This document shows positions 15,227-23,803 of a stretch of DNA of 26,821 nt, in pieces. The notes beneath the pieces were generated by a model that was given only the letters and a program-made list of their open reading frames with translations, did no database searches and was not told the DNA's origin. Source of the DNA: Commensalibacter papalotli (GTDB lineage Bacteria > Pseudomonadota > Alphaproteobacteria > Acetobacterales > Acetobacteraceae); the NCBI RefSeq assembly GCF_947179115.1, contig NZ_CAMXCI010000010.1, positions 1 through 26,821 of the forward strand, in the 5' to 3' direction. Within the stretch, counting starts at the first letter, position 1, and each line of letters begins with the position of its first letter. The position numbers and the translations under genes were made by a program.

Positions 15227-16804
15227 ATGAATATGGCATTACTTTGGAATAAACCTAACCTTTTGCAAAGAAGAGAATTTTATTTTCTTTCTTGTTTTTT
15301 AATGATGGGTGGAACAGCCTTTTTTGATTCTACGGCAAAAGCCGTTGATGAAAAAAATACACCACCAACGGGAAAGACTAAAGATACCGATGCTATTAAC
15401 GGATTAACTGATTGGCAGCTAATTCCTGTTGGAAGTGGCGGTGATTGGTTAACTACTATTGGTCGGGTGCAAAGTAACGCGGTTGATAGAGAGAGAATAA
15501 AAGAGAGTGGAAATCCATTATTGCCTCAACCTGAACATTTATTTGGCACATGGGGTGGGATTCAACCTTGGTTATATAAACGTGGTATTAATCTAAATTT
15601 TGATAACCAAAATGAGTTTGCTGGTAATATCACGGGGGGGACAAGAAAACGTTCTGCTAATGCTGGCGCTGCAGATGCACAACTTGATGTTGATTGGTCT
15701 ACATTAGTTGGTAAAAATTGGTTCACAAATGGTTTAGTTTCACACATGACAGTTATTGGGCGTTATGGTGCTAACCTCAGCCCGATGATTGGTGAAAATA
15801 TCACTCAGGTACAAGAAATTTATGGTGCAGGTGGTAACGTTGTTGCTAAACTTGTGAACTTATATAGTGATAAATACTTTATGGATGGTAAGATCGTTAC
15901 CTCTTTTGGACGAAGCAATGTGGGTGGCTTTTATGCGACCAGTCCCATTCATTGTTATTTCATGAATAACGGTATTTGCGGTAATCCCAAACCCCTTTCT
16001 GGACAGGCAGCAGGGTTTAATGCATGGCCAGATTCAACGTGGGGTATTACAACATTATTTAGACCAACAAAACATTTTTCCATACGTATTGGTATGTTCC
16101 AAGTGAACCGTTATGCTTATGGTAACGAAGGTGGAAAGCGTGCTGGATGGGCAGCTATCGTAAGAACTGCAGGAAATGCAGGGGGTGAGTTCCCATTAGA
16201 AGTCGTTTATGAACCACATTGGGGAAAAAATGATCTTGTTGGGCATTATAAATTTGGTTTTGCTTATGATACTTCATCTTATCCTGTATGGGGCAGTGGC
16301 CTCAGTGGTAAAAAAATTACCGAAATGAATGGTGCTGACCAACGTTGGAAACGTGGACGTGATGTCGAATGGTTATTATTAGATCAGATGATTCATCGTA
16401 ATGGCCCTGGTGATCTGAATGGTGTTATTGGATATGTAGGCTTTGTTCATAGTAATCCTTTGACTTTCCAACGACAAAATGAAGTTATGGTTGGGATGAT
16501 TAATACGGGCTTTTGGAAAGCCAGACCGATGGATGCCGTTGGTGTTTTATTCATTCATCAAATTATGAGTGGTAAAATGCGTGATGCTCAGCGTTATAAT
16601 TTAGCTAATGGTGTTTCAATTGGTAATATTGGTGGAGCAACAGGTATTCAGACTGCGGAAACAACTTTTGAGTTAACTTATATTATTCATGTTTACAGAG
16701 GTATTCGTTTCCAACCTGATTTTCAATATGAAATTAATCCAAATGCACAAAAGAATATTAAAGATGCAGCGTTCTTAGGATTTAAAAGTCGTGTAGATTT
16801 CTAA
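15227..16804 (+). CDS. oprB: Carbohydrate-selective porin, OprB family
   Basis: An outer-membrane beta-barrel that lets sugars enter the periplasm. The 525-residue precursor has a signal peptide with a basic start (residues 9-16), a hydrophobic core and a likely cleavage after AKA near residue 39. OprB landmarks include LFGTWGGIQPWLYKRGINL near 105-123, alternating aromatic beta-strands throughout, and a C-terminal Phe, the assembly signal of outer-membrane proteins. Two nearby ATGs (15227, 15233) are both usable; the ribosome binding site is weak for each. It precedes two secreted beta-glucosidases, which suggests uptake of the sugars they release or of their oligosaccharide substrates. Confidence 0.9.
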   Translation: MNMALLWNKPNLLQRREFYFLSCFLMMGGTAFFDSTAKAVDEKNTPPTGKTKDTDAINGLTDWQLIPVGSGGDWLTTIGRVQSNAVDRERIKESGNPLLPQPEHLFGTWGGIQPWLYKRGINLNFDNQNEFAGNITGGTRKRSANAGAADAQLDVDWSTLVGKNWFTNGLVSHMTVIGRYGANLSPMIGENITQVQEIYGAGGNVVAKLVNLYSDKYFMDGKIVTSFGRSNVGGFYATSPIHCYFMNNGICGNPKPLSGQAAGFNAWPDSTWGITTLFRPTKHFSIRIGMFQVNRYAYGNEGGKRAGWAAIVRTAGNAGGEFPLEVVYEPHWGKNDLVGHYKFGFAYDTSSYPVWGSGLSGKKITEMNGADQRWKRGRDVEWLLLDQMIHRNGPGDLNGVIGYVGFVHSNPLTFQRQNEVMVGMINTGFWKARPMDAVGVLFIHQIMSGKMRDAQRYNLANGVSIGNIGGATGIQTAETTFELTYIIHVYRGIRFQPDFQYEINPNAQKNIKDAAFLGFKSRVDF

Positions 16805-16828
16805 TATTTTGTAAATGGAGTAAATTTT

Positions 16829-16877
16829 AAAACCTTAATTATTACTTTTTTCATAGAGTAACGATTAAGGTTTTTTT
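16829..16877 (+). terminator. Terminator of oprB
   Basis: The arms AAAACCTTAAT (16829-16839) and ATTAAGGTTTT (16864-16874) enclose a partly paired loop (TTACT/AGTAA) and are followed by seven T in all. It separates oprB from the first GH3 gene. Confidence 0.82.
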
Positions 16878-16894
16878 ATTATGAGTAGATTTTG

Positions 16895-16938
16895 TTGATG
16901 GTAAACAAAACGTGATGACATCATTTGTTGACCATCAA
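16895..16938. promoter_or_regulatory. 44-bp dyad upstream of the first GH3 gene
   Basis: The 15-bp arms TTGATGGTAAACAAA (16895-16909) and TTTGTTGACCATCAA (16924-16938) are complementary apart from one pair, with a 14-bp spacer. It lies 61 bp before the ATG at 17000, after the oprB terminator, and has no T-tract, so it is not a terminator. An operator for a dimeric or tetrameric repressor, or an RNA hairpin in the leader, fits. There is no counterpart before the second GH3 gene. Confidence 0.55.
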
Positions 16939-16999
16939 GGGGATTTTGATAGTAAACTACTAAAATTATTTTAAATTTTTTATTTTAAGGGCCGTCATT

Positions 17000-19252
17000 A
17001 TGAAAATATCTCATTTTTTTCTTATGTCATCCATGCTAGTCAGTATGCCCAGTATTGCTTTTTCTGCTGAACCAGTATGGAAAGATACCTCTTTAACACC
17101 TGAAGCGCGTTCAAAGGCACTTGTAAGTGCGATGACACAAGATGAAAAATTGCAAATGGTTGCAAGTCATTATGCAGTTAAGAACGGCCCTGAAAATTCT
17201 CCTGTTTTAAAAGGAGCCTTGGGAGGAGCAGGTTATGTTGCTGGTATTCCTCGTCTAGGATTGCCGGCGCAACAAATCACAGATGCTGGGCTAGGGGTTA
17301 CTAACCCTAATAATGGAAGACCTGGTGATGCGGCCACATCTTTGCCTAGCGGTCAAATTTTGTCTGGAACCTTTGATCCTGATCTTGTTCATAAAGGAGG
17401 TCAAATGATAGGGAAAGAGGCATTTGACAGAGGGTTTAATGTTTTACTTGGTGGAGGTGGAGCTGTTTTAGTAAGAGACCCAAGGAATGGTCGTAATTTT
17501 GAGTATTTAGGCGAGGATCCTTTGCTTGCTGGAAATATTGCGGCGGCTCAAATACAAGGTATACAAAGCCAGCATGTGATTGCAACAGCTAAACAATTTG
17601 CATTTAGTGCTATTGAAACTAATCGTATGAAAGTAGATATGCGTATTGGGGAAAAAGAAGCTAGAGAATCAGATCTTTTGGCTTTTGAAATAGCAATAAA
17701 ACAGGGACAGCCTGGTGCTATTATGTGTGCTTATAACAAAGTGAATGGTGATTATAGTTGTGAAAATAGTTATTTATTGCAATTACCCAAGAAAAATTGG
17801 GGATACCGTGGTTATATATTAACAGATTGGAAAGCAAGCCACAGTACGGTTAAGTCTGCAAATGCTGGTCTAGATCAAGAATCTGGAATATCATCAGATA
17901 CTAAGGTATACTTTGGTAAAGCATTAAAAACAGCAATTGCCAAAGGTGAGGTTTCTCAAGGTCGATTGGATAATATGGCTTATCGTATTGTATATAGTAT
18001 GATGCGTATTGGAGCTTATGATAATCCAGCCTATAGGTCTGATCAGCCCGAAGATGTAGCAGCACATGAAGCAATTTCTCAAAAAATTGCAGAAAATGGT
18101 ATGGTTTTACTTAAAAACCATCATAATATCCTTCCTTTGTCCCCAAGCATTAAAAAGATAGCTATTATCGGTGGTAGAGCAGATGTGGGTGTTATGTCTG
18201 GTGGTGGTTCTTCTCAAGTGACAGCCAGAGGGGGCAATATTATTGATCAACAAAGAATTCGGACATGGCCTGGACCTATTACTTACTTCCCATCTTCTCC
18301 TATGAAAGCAATACAAGCATTAGCTCCTGATGCCAAAGTTTCCTTTGCTGGGGGTAAAAATATACAAGAAGCCGTAGATTTGGCAAAGCAGTCAGATATC
18401 GCTATTATTTTTGCTACGAAATGGAGTGCTGAAGGTTTTGATACTGCGAATTTAGAGCTTTATGGAAATCAAAATCAATTAATTGAAGCAGTTGCTAAAG
18501 CTGGGAAACCGGTGATTGTTGTTTTGGAAACAGGCAATCCTGTTGAAATGCCTTGGTTAAATGATGTTGATGGTGTTCTTGCAGCTTGGTATCCTGGTAC
18601 TTCTGGTGGGCCAGCTATTGCTAATGTTTTATTTGGCAAGGTCAATCCATCAGGTCGTTTAACGGCTTCATGGCCAAAAGCATTAAGTCAAGTTCCATAT
18701 CCTTATATTGCAGGGGCAGGGAAGATTGCTGTTGCTGATACGTTAAATGTCAAACAATATTCCTCACAAAATCAGGCTGTATCTTCTGTTAATTTAAATG
18801 AAGATGGGGCTAATGTCGGCTATCGTTGGTACGAGCAAAAAAGGTTAATGCCACTATTTCCTTTTGGATATGGTTTGTCTTATACGACCTTTAAATATAA
18901 AAAATTATCTATTGATAAAAACTTTACAGAAGATCAACATTCTATGACTGCAAATGTAACAGTTAAAAATACAGGGAACCGTAGTGGCGCGGATGTTATT
19001 CAGATTTATAGTAAAATGCCAGACGGATCACCAAGTCGTTTGCTAGGTTTCAAAAAAGTAGAACTTAATGCAGGGGAAACTAAAACTGTTCCCGTAACTT
19101 TATTCCCAGCCAGCTTGTCTCATTATGTTCCAGAAAAACATAACTGGGAAATTATGTCTGGTAATTATGAAATTTTTGCTAGACCTGATGCTTTATCTCA
19201 CGAAGGCTTGAAAACAACAATGCGTTTGGATCAGATTGACTTACCTGATTAG
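17000..19252 (+). CDS. GH3 beta-glucosidase paralog with altered Lys-His motif
   Basis: A 750-residue secreted glycoside hydrolase family 3 protein of BglX type. It has a signal peptide with a likely cut after AFSA (residue 23) and an (alpha/beta)8 domain with TDAGLGV at 94-100 and RDPRNGRNFEYLGEDP at 159-174. The nucleophile is Asp276 in LTDW. The second domain has GGGSSQV at 401-407 and probable acid/base Glu478 in WSAEGFD. A fibronectin-III-like end follows PFGYGLSYTTF. The substrate-binding Lys-His pair, almost invariant in GH3, reads Lys198-Gln199 here. Nearby residues also differ from the sister gene: AFSAIET for AFNNIET, TDWKAS for TDWGAG, LELYGNQ for LSLPGNQ. Altered specificity or weak activity is possible. 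AAGGG lies 8 nt before the ATG. Confidence 0.9.
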   Translation: MKISHFFLMSSMLVSMPSIAFSAEPVWKDTSLTPEARSKALVSAMTQDEKLQMVASHYAVKNGPENSPVLKGALGGAGYVAGIPRLGLPAQQITDAGLGVTNPNNGRPGDAATSLPSGQILSGTFDPDLVHKGGQMIGKEAFDRGFNVLLGGGGAVLVRDPRNGRNFEYLGEDPLLAGNIAAAQIQGIQSQHVIATAKQFAFSAIETNRMKVDMRIGEKEARESDLLAFEIAIKQGQPGAIMCAYNKVNGDYSCENSYLLQLPKKNWGYRGYILTDWKASHSTVKSANAGLDQESGISSDTKVYFGKALKTAIAKGEVSQGRLDNMAYRIVYSMMRIGAYDNPAYRSDQPEDVAAHEAISQKIAENGMVLLKNHHNILPLSPSIKKIAIIGGRADVGVMSGGGSSQVTARGGNIIDQQRIRTWPGPITYFPSSPMKAIQALAPDAKVSFAGGKNIQEAVDLAKQSDIAIIFATKWSAEGFDTANLELYGNQNQLIEAVAKAGKPVIVVLETGNPVEMPWLNDVDGVLAAWYPGTSGGPAIANVLFGKVNPSGRLTASWPKALSQVPYPYIAGAGKIAVADTLNVKQYSSQNQAVSSVNLNEDGANVGYRWYEQKRLMPLFPFGYGLSYTTFKYKKLSIDKNFTEDQHSMTANVTVKNTGNRSGADVIQIYSKMPDGSPSRLLGFKKVELNAGETKTVPVTLFPASLSHYVPEKHNWEIMSGNYEIFARPDALSHEGLKTTMRLDQIDLPD

Positions 19253-19281
19253 TATTCTTTTTTTATCGAATTGCTTTTATC

Positions 19282-19313
19282 TAGCCACGGCTTAAAACCG
19301 TGGCTATTATTTT
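19282..19313 (+). terminator. Terminator of the first GH3 gene
   Basis: The stem TAGCCACGG (19282-19290) / CCGTGGCTA (19298-19306) with a 7-nt loop is followed by TTATTTTAT. The stem core is the same as in the terminator of the second GH3 gene. Confidence 0.88.
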
Positions 19314-19488
19314 ATCATGATAGAATTTGATATAATTGATAAATAGCTTCATAATTTTTTTATCTAAATTTAAAAACATTGAAACCTTTTTCTAAGAATA
19401 AGGCTAATAAAATCTTTTAATAGATTGACTGTTCGTAATAAAAGGAAGTTAATGTTTCTATATATTTAGATCTTAGAAGGACATTCGC

Positions 19489-21738
19489 ATGAAGTTATCT
19501 CAGTTATTTCTACTCTCATCTATTCTTGTCACTGTAACAAACCTTGCTCGTGCAGAAGAAGTAATTTGGAAAGATACTTCCCTTTCTCCAGAAGCTCGAG
19601 CAAAAGCCCTTGTGAAGGCGATGACACAGGACGAAAAATTACAGTTAGTTCACAGTCTGTATGCTGTTCTTAATGGTCCCAAAAAATTCCCGATTCCCAA
19701 AGGAGCTTTGGGCAGTGCGGCTTATGTTCCTGGTATTAAGAGATTGGGTATCCCAGCGCAACAAATTACAGATGCTGGTTTGGGAGTTACCAATCCTGGT
19801 GGCGATCTTCGCCCTGGGGATGCAGCGACTTCATTACCAAGTGGTCAGATTTTATCAGGAACCTTTGACTCTAAGCTTGCTTATGAAGCAGGTAAAGTGA
19901 CAGGAGCCGAGGCTTTTCATAAAGGTTTTAACGTCTTACTAGGCGGTGGAGCTGTTTTAGTTAGAGATCCAAGAAATGGTCGTAACTTCGAATATTTAGG
20001 TGAAGATCCTATACTGGTAGGAAATGTTGCAGCTCAGCAAATTAAAGGCGTACAAAGCCAGCATGTTGTATCCACTGTTAAACATTATGCATTTAATAAT
20101 ATTGAAACAAATCGTTTAAAATTAGACATGAAAGTGGGAGAGAAAGAAGGGCGAGAATCAGATCTCCTTGCTTTTGAAACTGTGATTAAAAAAGGTAACC
20201 CTGGTTCTATTATGTGTGCCTATAACAAGGTGAACGGGGATTATGCTTGTGAGAATAGCTATTTATTACAGTTGCCCAAGAAAGAATGGGGATATCAGGG
20301 CTATATGATGACCGATTGGGGAGCAGGTCATAGTACAGTTAAAGCCGCTAATGCAGGATTAGATCAGGAATCTGCTGCTGATCAGTTTGATAATAAGATC
20401 TATTTTGGTAAAGATTTGAAAGAAGCGATTGCAAAGGGTGAAGTCCCACAAAGCCGTCTTGATGATATGGCATATCGTGTTCTATATGGTTTGATTCAAG
20501 TCGGGGCTTACGATCATCCTGCTACAAAATCAGAGCAACCAGAGAATGTTGCTATACATGAAGCAATTTCTCAAAAAATTGCCGAAAATGGGATTGTTTT
20601 ATTACAAAATAAACAAAATATTTTACCACTAGCTACAACCGTAAAAAATATTGCGATTATTGGTGGACATGCTAATGAAGGCGTCTTGTCTGGTGGTGGA
20701 TCCTCTCAAGTTACTGCTAGAGGTGGAAATATTAAATTAAAAACAGGGATGCAAACATGGCCTGGCCCAGAATCTTATTTCCCATCTTCACCCATGAAAA
20801 CAATTCAAGCTTTGGCACCAGAAGCAAAAGTGCAATTTGCAGGGGGTGATAATATTCAACAAGCTGTTGATTTGGCCAAGAATTCAGACGTTGTGATTAT
20901 TTTTGCTACAAAATGGAGTGCAGAAGCTTTCGATAATGCAGATTTAAGCTTGCCAGGTAATCAAAACCAATTGATTGAAGCCGTGGCTAAGGCAGGAAAA
21001 CCAGTGGTTGTTGTATTGGAAACAGGAAACCCTGTGGAGATGCCTTGGTTGAATAACGTGGATGCTGTGGTTGAAGCTTGGTTCCCAGGAACTTCTGGTG
21101 GGACAGCGATTGCTAATGTTTTATTTGGCAAAGTTAATCCATCTGGACGCTTAACAACTACTTGGCCAAAATCTCTATCACAAGTTCCATATCCAACGAT
21201 TAAAGGTGCAGGTCGAATTATAAATGCAGACCCTGGTCAGCCAATGGAAAATGATTCTTCTGTTATCTCTTCTTTAAGTCTAGATATAGATAAAGCAAAT
21301 GTTGGATATCGTTGGTATCAAGATAAAAAGATTACGCCACTTTATCCATTTGGATATGGGTTGTCTTATACAACGTTTAAATATACCAAGATTACGTTGA
21401 ATAATAATCTATCTGGTAAAAATCCAACCATGACCGCCGAAGTTACGGTTGAAAATACAGGTAAAAAAGACGGTGCAGATGCGGTTCAGGTTTATGGAAC
21501 CATGCCAGATGGCACGACCAGTCGTTTGCTTGGGTTTGATAAAGTTGCTTTAAAAGCAGGGGAAACAAAAACGGTTTCTATACCATTGGCTCTACAAGCG
21601 ATTGCGAATTATGAACCTAAAGCTCACCATTGGGAATTACCAGCAGGTACTTATACGATTGCTGTGAAACCAGACGCGCTTTCTAATGAAGGGGTAAAAA
21701 CATCAGTTCATCTTAATAAAATGAATCTAACTGATTAA
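19489..21738 (+). CDS. Secreted GH3 beta-glucosidase
   Basis: A 749-residue periplasmic or secreted GH3 enzyme, predicted to cleave terminal beta-glucose from oligosaccharides or glucosides. The signal peptide probably ends at ARA (residue 22). The GH3 active site is complete: TDAGLGV at 94-100, Lys198-His199 in STVKHYAFN, nucleophile Asp276 in MTDWGAGHS, and probable acid/base Glu479 in WSAEAFD followed by LSLPGNQ. A fibronectin-III-like domain closes the protein. It is a full-length paralog of the gene at 17000, with the same domain layout and near-equal length. AGAAGGA precedes the ATG by about 8 nt. A 236-bp gap and its own terminator make it a separate transcription unit. Confidence 0.94.
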   Translation: MKLSQLFLLSSILVTVTNLARAEEVIWKDTSLSPEARAKALVKAMTQDEKLQLVHSLYAVLNGPKKFPIPKGALGSAAYVPGIKRLGIPAQQITDAGLGVTNPGGDLRPGDAATSLPSGQILSGTFDSKLAYEAGKVTGAEAFHKGFNVLLGGGAVLVRDPRNGRNFEYLGEDPILVGNVAAQQIKGVQSQHVVSTVKHYAFNNIETNRLKLDMKVGEKEGRESDLLAFETVIKKGNPGSIMCAYNKVNGDYACENSYLLQLPKKEWGYQGYMMTDWGAGHSTVKAANAGLDQESAADQFDNKIYFGKDLKEAIAKGEVPQSRLDDMAYRVLYGLIQVGAYDHPATKSEQPENVAIHEAISQKIAENGIVLLQNKQNILPLATTVKNIAIIGGHANEGVLSGGGSSQVTARGGNIKLKTGMQTWPGPESYFPSSPMKTIQALAPEAKVQFAGGDNIQQAVDLAKNSDVVIIFATKWSAEAFDNADLSLPGNQNQLIEAVAKAGKPVVVVLETGNPVEMPWLNNVDAVVEAWFPGTSGGTAIANVLFGKVNPSGRLTTTWPKSLSQVPYPTIKGAGRIINADPGQPMENDSSVISSLSLDIDKANVGYRWYQDKKITPLYPFGYGLSYTTFKYTKITLNNNLSGKNPTMTAEVTVENTGKKDGADAVQVYGTMPDGTTSRLLGFDKVALKAGETKTVSIPLALQAIANYEPKAHHWELPAGTYTIAVKPDALSNEGVKTSVHLNKMNLTD

Positions 21739-21766
21739 TTCGGTTATTGGTTGAGTTGTTGATAAG

Positions 21767-21798
21767 AAGCCACGGTTATATTAGCCGTGGCTTTTTTG
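21767..21798 (+). terminator. Terminator of the second GH3 gene
   Basis: The stem AAGCCACGG (21767-21775) / CCGTGGCTT (21785-21793) with a 9-nt loop is followed by TTTTTT. Its core AGCCACGG/CCGTGGCT is also found at 19283-19305, so gene and terminator were probably duplicated together. Confidence 0.92.
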
Positions 21799-21852
21799 TT
21801 ATGATATCGTTTATAATTGGTTAGGTTCTATATAATATGAAATAAAGGTAAA

Positions 21853-22440
21853 ATGAAATCGGTTATTAATTGGTGTAAAGAAAGTATGCATTCAATAATT
21901 GTCGTAGAATGTTTGATTTTATGGCTTTTATTTTGTTGTCTTTTATATATTTTTATAAGTCATGATTTTGTGAAAGCGTTTGCTCCTCTTATTATAGGTT
22001 TGTTAGGTGCTTTGATTGCTTTCGGTCAGTTTCAATTATCGAAATGGCAAAAAGATATTGCTAAAGTAAGGTTTGATCAAGATATTCGGGATAAAAAATA
22101 TGACGTTTTAAAAAGATGGAGTGAAGTATACTACAATATTGTTAATGTAAATAATAATACAGAATATTCCCAATTATTAATGCTTAATGAAAAAAACTCA
22201 TCTTTATCAGATGAGTTATGTTTTACGTTTAGCAAACAAGAGAAAATTCAAGCATATTGCGATGAGATAAAAACAGATTTTTTAAAAATTATTCAAGATC
22301 ATAACCAATATATATTGAGTGGGAGGTATAATGAAGGTTTTGCAAAGAATGAAATGTACCATACAATTAATGAAAATAGATTGAAGATTATGAAAGCAAG
22401 AAAATCGTTATTAGAAAATGCTTATAAAGAATTATTGTAA
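21853..22440 (+). CDS. Hypothetical protein with two N-terminal membrane helices
   Basis: A 195-residue protein I do not recognise. Residues about 14-36 (rich in Ile, Leu, Val, Cys) and 41-61 (KAFAPLIIGLLGALIAFGQF) are strong transmembrane segments. The remaining about 130 residues are charged, rich in Lys, Asn and Glu, and probably helical and cytoplasmic. No catalytic motif is seen. AAAGG precedes the ATG by a short 3-nt gap. It is convergent with the alcohol dehydrogenase gene and unlinked in theme to the GH3 genes. Confidence 0.65.
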   Translation: MKSVINWCKESMHSIIVVECLILWLLFCCLLYIFISHDFVKAFAPLIIGLLGALIAFGQFQLSKWQKDIAKVRFDQDIRDKKYDVLKRWSEVYYNIVNVNNNTEYSQLLMLNEKNSSLSDELCFTFSKQEKIQAYCDEIKTDFLKIIQDHNQYILSGRYNEGFAKNEMYHTINENRLKIMKARKSLLENAYKELL

Positions 22441-22472
22441 AACAAAATTATCTTGGATGTGTTTATTCTAAT

Positions 22473-22509
22473 AAAAAAACGCCATACCCTCTCGAATATG
22501 ACGCTTTTA
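22473..22509 (-). terminator. Bidirectional terminator between convergent genes
   Basis: On the minus strand the arms AAAAGCGTCATA and TATGGCGTTTTT (positions 22497-22508 and 22475-22486) pair over 12 bp, with G-T pairs allowed, and run into a T-tract. It lies between the stop of adhB (22530) and that of the two-TM gene (22440) and could serve both. Confidence 0.75.
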
Positions 22510-22529
22510 CTAACTCGTGTAATCAAAAA

Positions 22530-23678
22530 TTACATCGCAGATTTGAAGATACCTTCAACTTCTGCTTGGTTACCAACGCGAGGGTTAGTAGCAGCACAAG
22601 CATCTTTTAATGCGTTTGTTGCAAGTGTTGGAATATCTTCCGCTTTAACTTTGAGTTCAGTTAAATTCGCAGGAATATTCACATCTTTTGACAAAGCACG
22701 AATGGCAGCGATACAAGCTTTTGCTCCTTCTTCGTCGCTCATATTATCAACATTTACATGCATAGCCGCTGCGATGTCTTTTAGACGGCCAGCACATTTT
22801 GGTGCGTTATATTCTTCAACATGTGGAAGAAGAACCGCATTACATACACCATGAGGCAGGCCATAAAAACCACCCAATTGGTGAGCCATTGCATGAACAT
22901 AACCCAAAGACGCATTGTTGAAGGCCATCCCAGCTAAGAGTTGTGCATAAGCCATGTTTTCACGAGCAACCATATTTTTACCGTCTTTAACAGCGGTACG
23001 TAGGTTGTCAGCAATCAAAGTAGCAGCTTTTAATGCACATGCATCCGTAATAGGAGATGCAGCAATAGATACATATGCTTCAACAGCATGAGTTAGCGCA
23101 TCCATACCTGTTGCAGCGGTTAATCCAGGAGGCATACCAGCCATTAATGCTGGGTCATTAACAGACAGGATAGGGGTTACCATAGAGGTAACAATTGCCA
23201 TTTTAATATGACGCACTTCGTCAGTAATAATACAGAAACGTGTAATTTCACTGGCTGTGCCAGCCGTAGTGTTGATTGAAACCAATGGTAGTTGAGGTTT
23301 CTTAGGGACATCTAAACCTTCATAGTCTTTGATTTCGCCGCCATTACTTGCCAAAAGAGCGATCCCTTTTGCGCAATCATGAGGTGAACCACCACCAAGA
23401 GAAATAACAAAATCACAGTTATTTTCTTTTAGAATTTTTAATCCATCATTAACATTTGTGACAGTTGGGTTTGGATGTGTACCATCATAAATAGAAGTTT
23501 TAACACCTTCTTTTGCAAGCAAATCAGAAACTTGCTTTGCAGCGCCAGATTTGTTCATAAAAGAATCAGTAACAATCAAGCCATGTTTAAAGCCATATGC
23601 TTTGATGTGTGGCACAGCATCACTCAAAGCATTTTCACCGATAACATTTACTGAAGGAATAAAAAATGTGGTACTCAT
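22530..23678 (-). CDS. adhB: Iron-containing alcohol dehydrogenase, Zymomonas ADH II type
   Basis: An NAD-dependent group III alcohol dehydrogenase of 382 residues, expected to interconvert ethanol and acetaldehyde in the cytoplasm. It is close to Zymomonas mobilis AdhB (383 aa) over its whole length, including KILKENNCDFVISLGGGSPHD (the GGGS NAD site at 95-98), NTTAGTASE at 136-144 and RFCIITDEVRHIKMAIV at 147-163. The metal ligands are Asp193, His197, His262 and His276. Iron is expected, but zinc can also occupy this site in the family. AAGGA lies 9 nt before the ATG. It lies 125 bp downstream of katA on the same strand. E. coli yiaY is the other possible name. Confidence 0.92.
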   Translation of the reverse strand: MSTTFFIPSVNVIGENALSDAVPHIKAYGFKHGLIVTDSFMNKSGAAKQVSDLLAKEGVKTSIYDGTHPNPTVTNVNDGLKILKENNCDFVISLGGGSPHDCAKGIALLASNGGEIKDYEGLDVPKKPQLPLVSINTTAGTASEITRFCIITDEVRHIKMAIVTSMVTPILSVNDPALMAGMPPGLTAATGMDALTHAVEAYVSIAASPITDACALKAATLIADNLRTAVKDGKNMVARENMAYAQLLAGMAFNNASLGYVHAMAHQLGGFYGLPHGVCNAVLLPHVEEYNAPKCAGRLKDIAAAMHVNVDNMSDEEGAKACIAAIRALSKDVNIPANLTELKVKAEDIPTLATNALKDACAATNPRVGNQAEVEGIFKSAM

Positions 23679-23803
23679 AGATAGTTATCCTTTGTATTTT
23701 CTAAGTTTTATCTAAGTTACGAAGTAATCATACATCATATTTAAATAAAATTATAGAATAGAAGTTTGTTTCTCTTTAACTTATTTATAACTTATTGATT
23801 AGT

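Noticed and set aside
15652..15660. Run of seven G inside oprB as a phase-variation tract
   Set aside because: Seven bases is short for efficient slippage, and the encoded Gly-Gly is plausible in the porin.
19452..19469. Five-codon frame with a good AAAGGA site just before the second GH3 gene
   Set aside because: It is too short to judge. In AT-rich DNA with frequent A/G runs such minigenes occur by chance, and no attenuator structure is linked to it.
22453..22854. 133-codon plus-strand frame opposite the alcohol dehydrogenase gene
   Set aside because: It lies almost wholly antisense to adhB, whose protein is clearly conserved, and its translation has no recognisable features.
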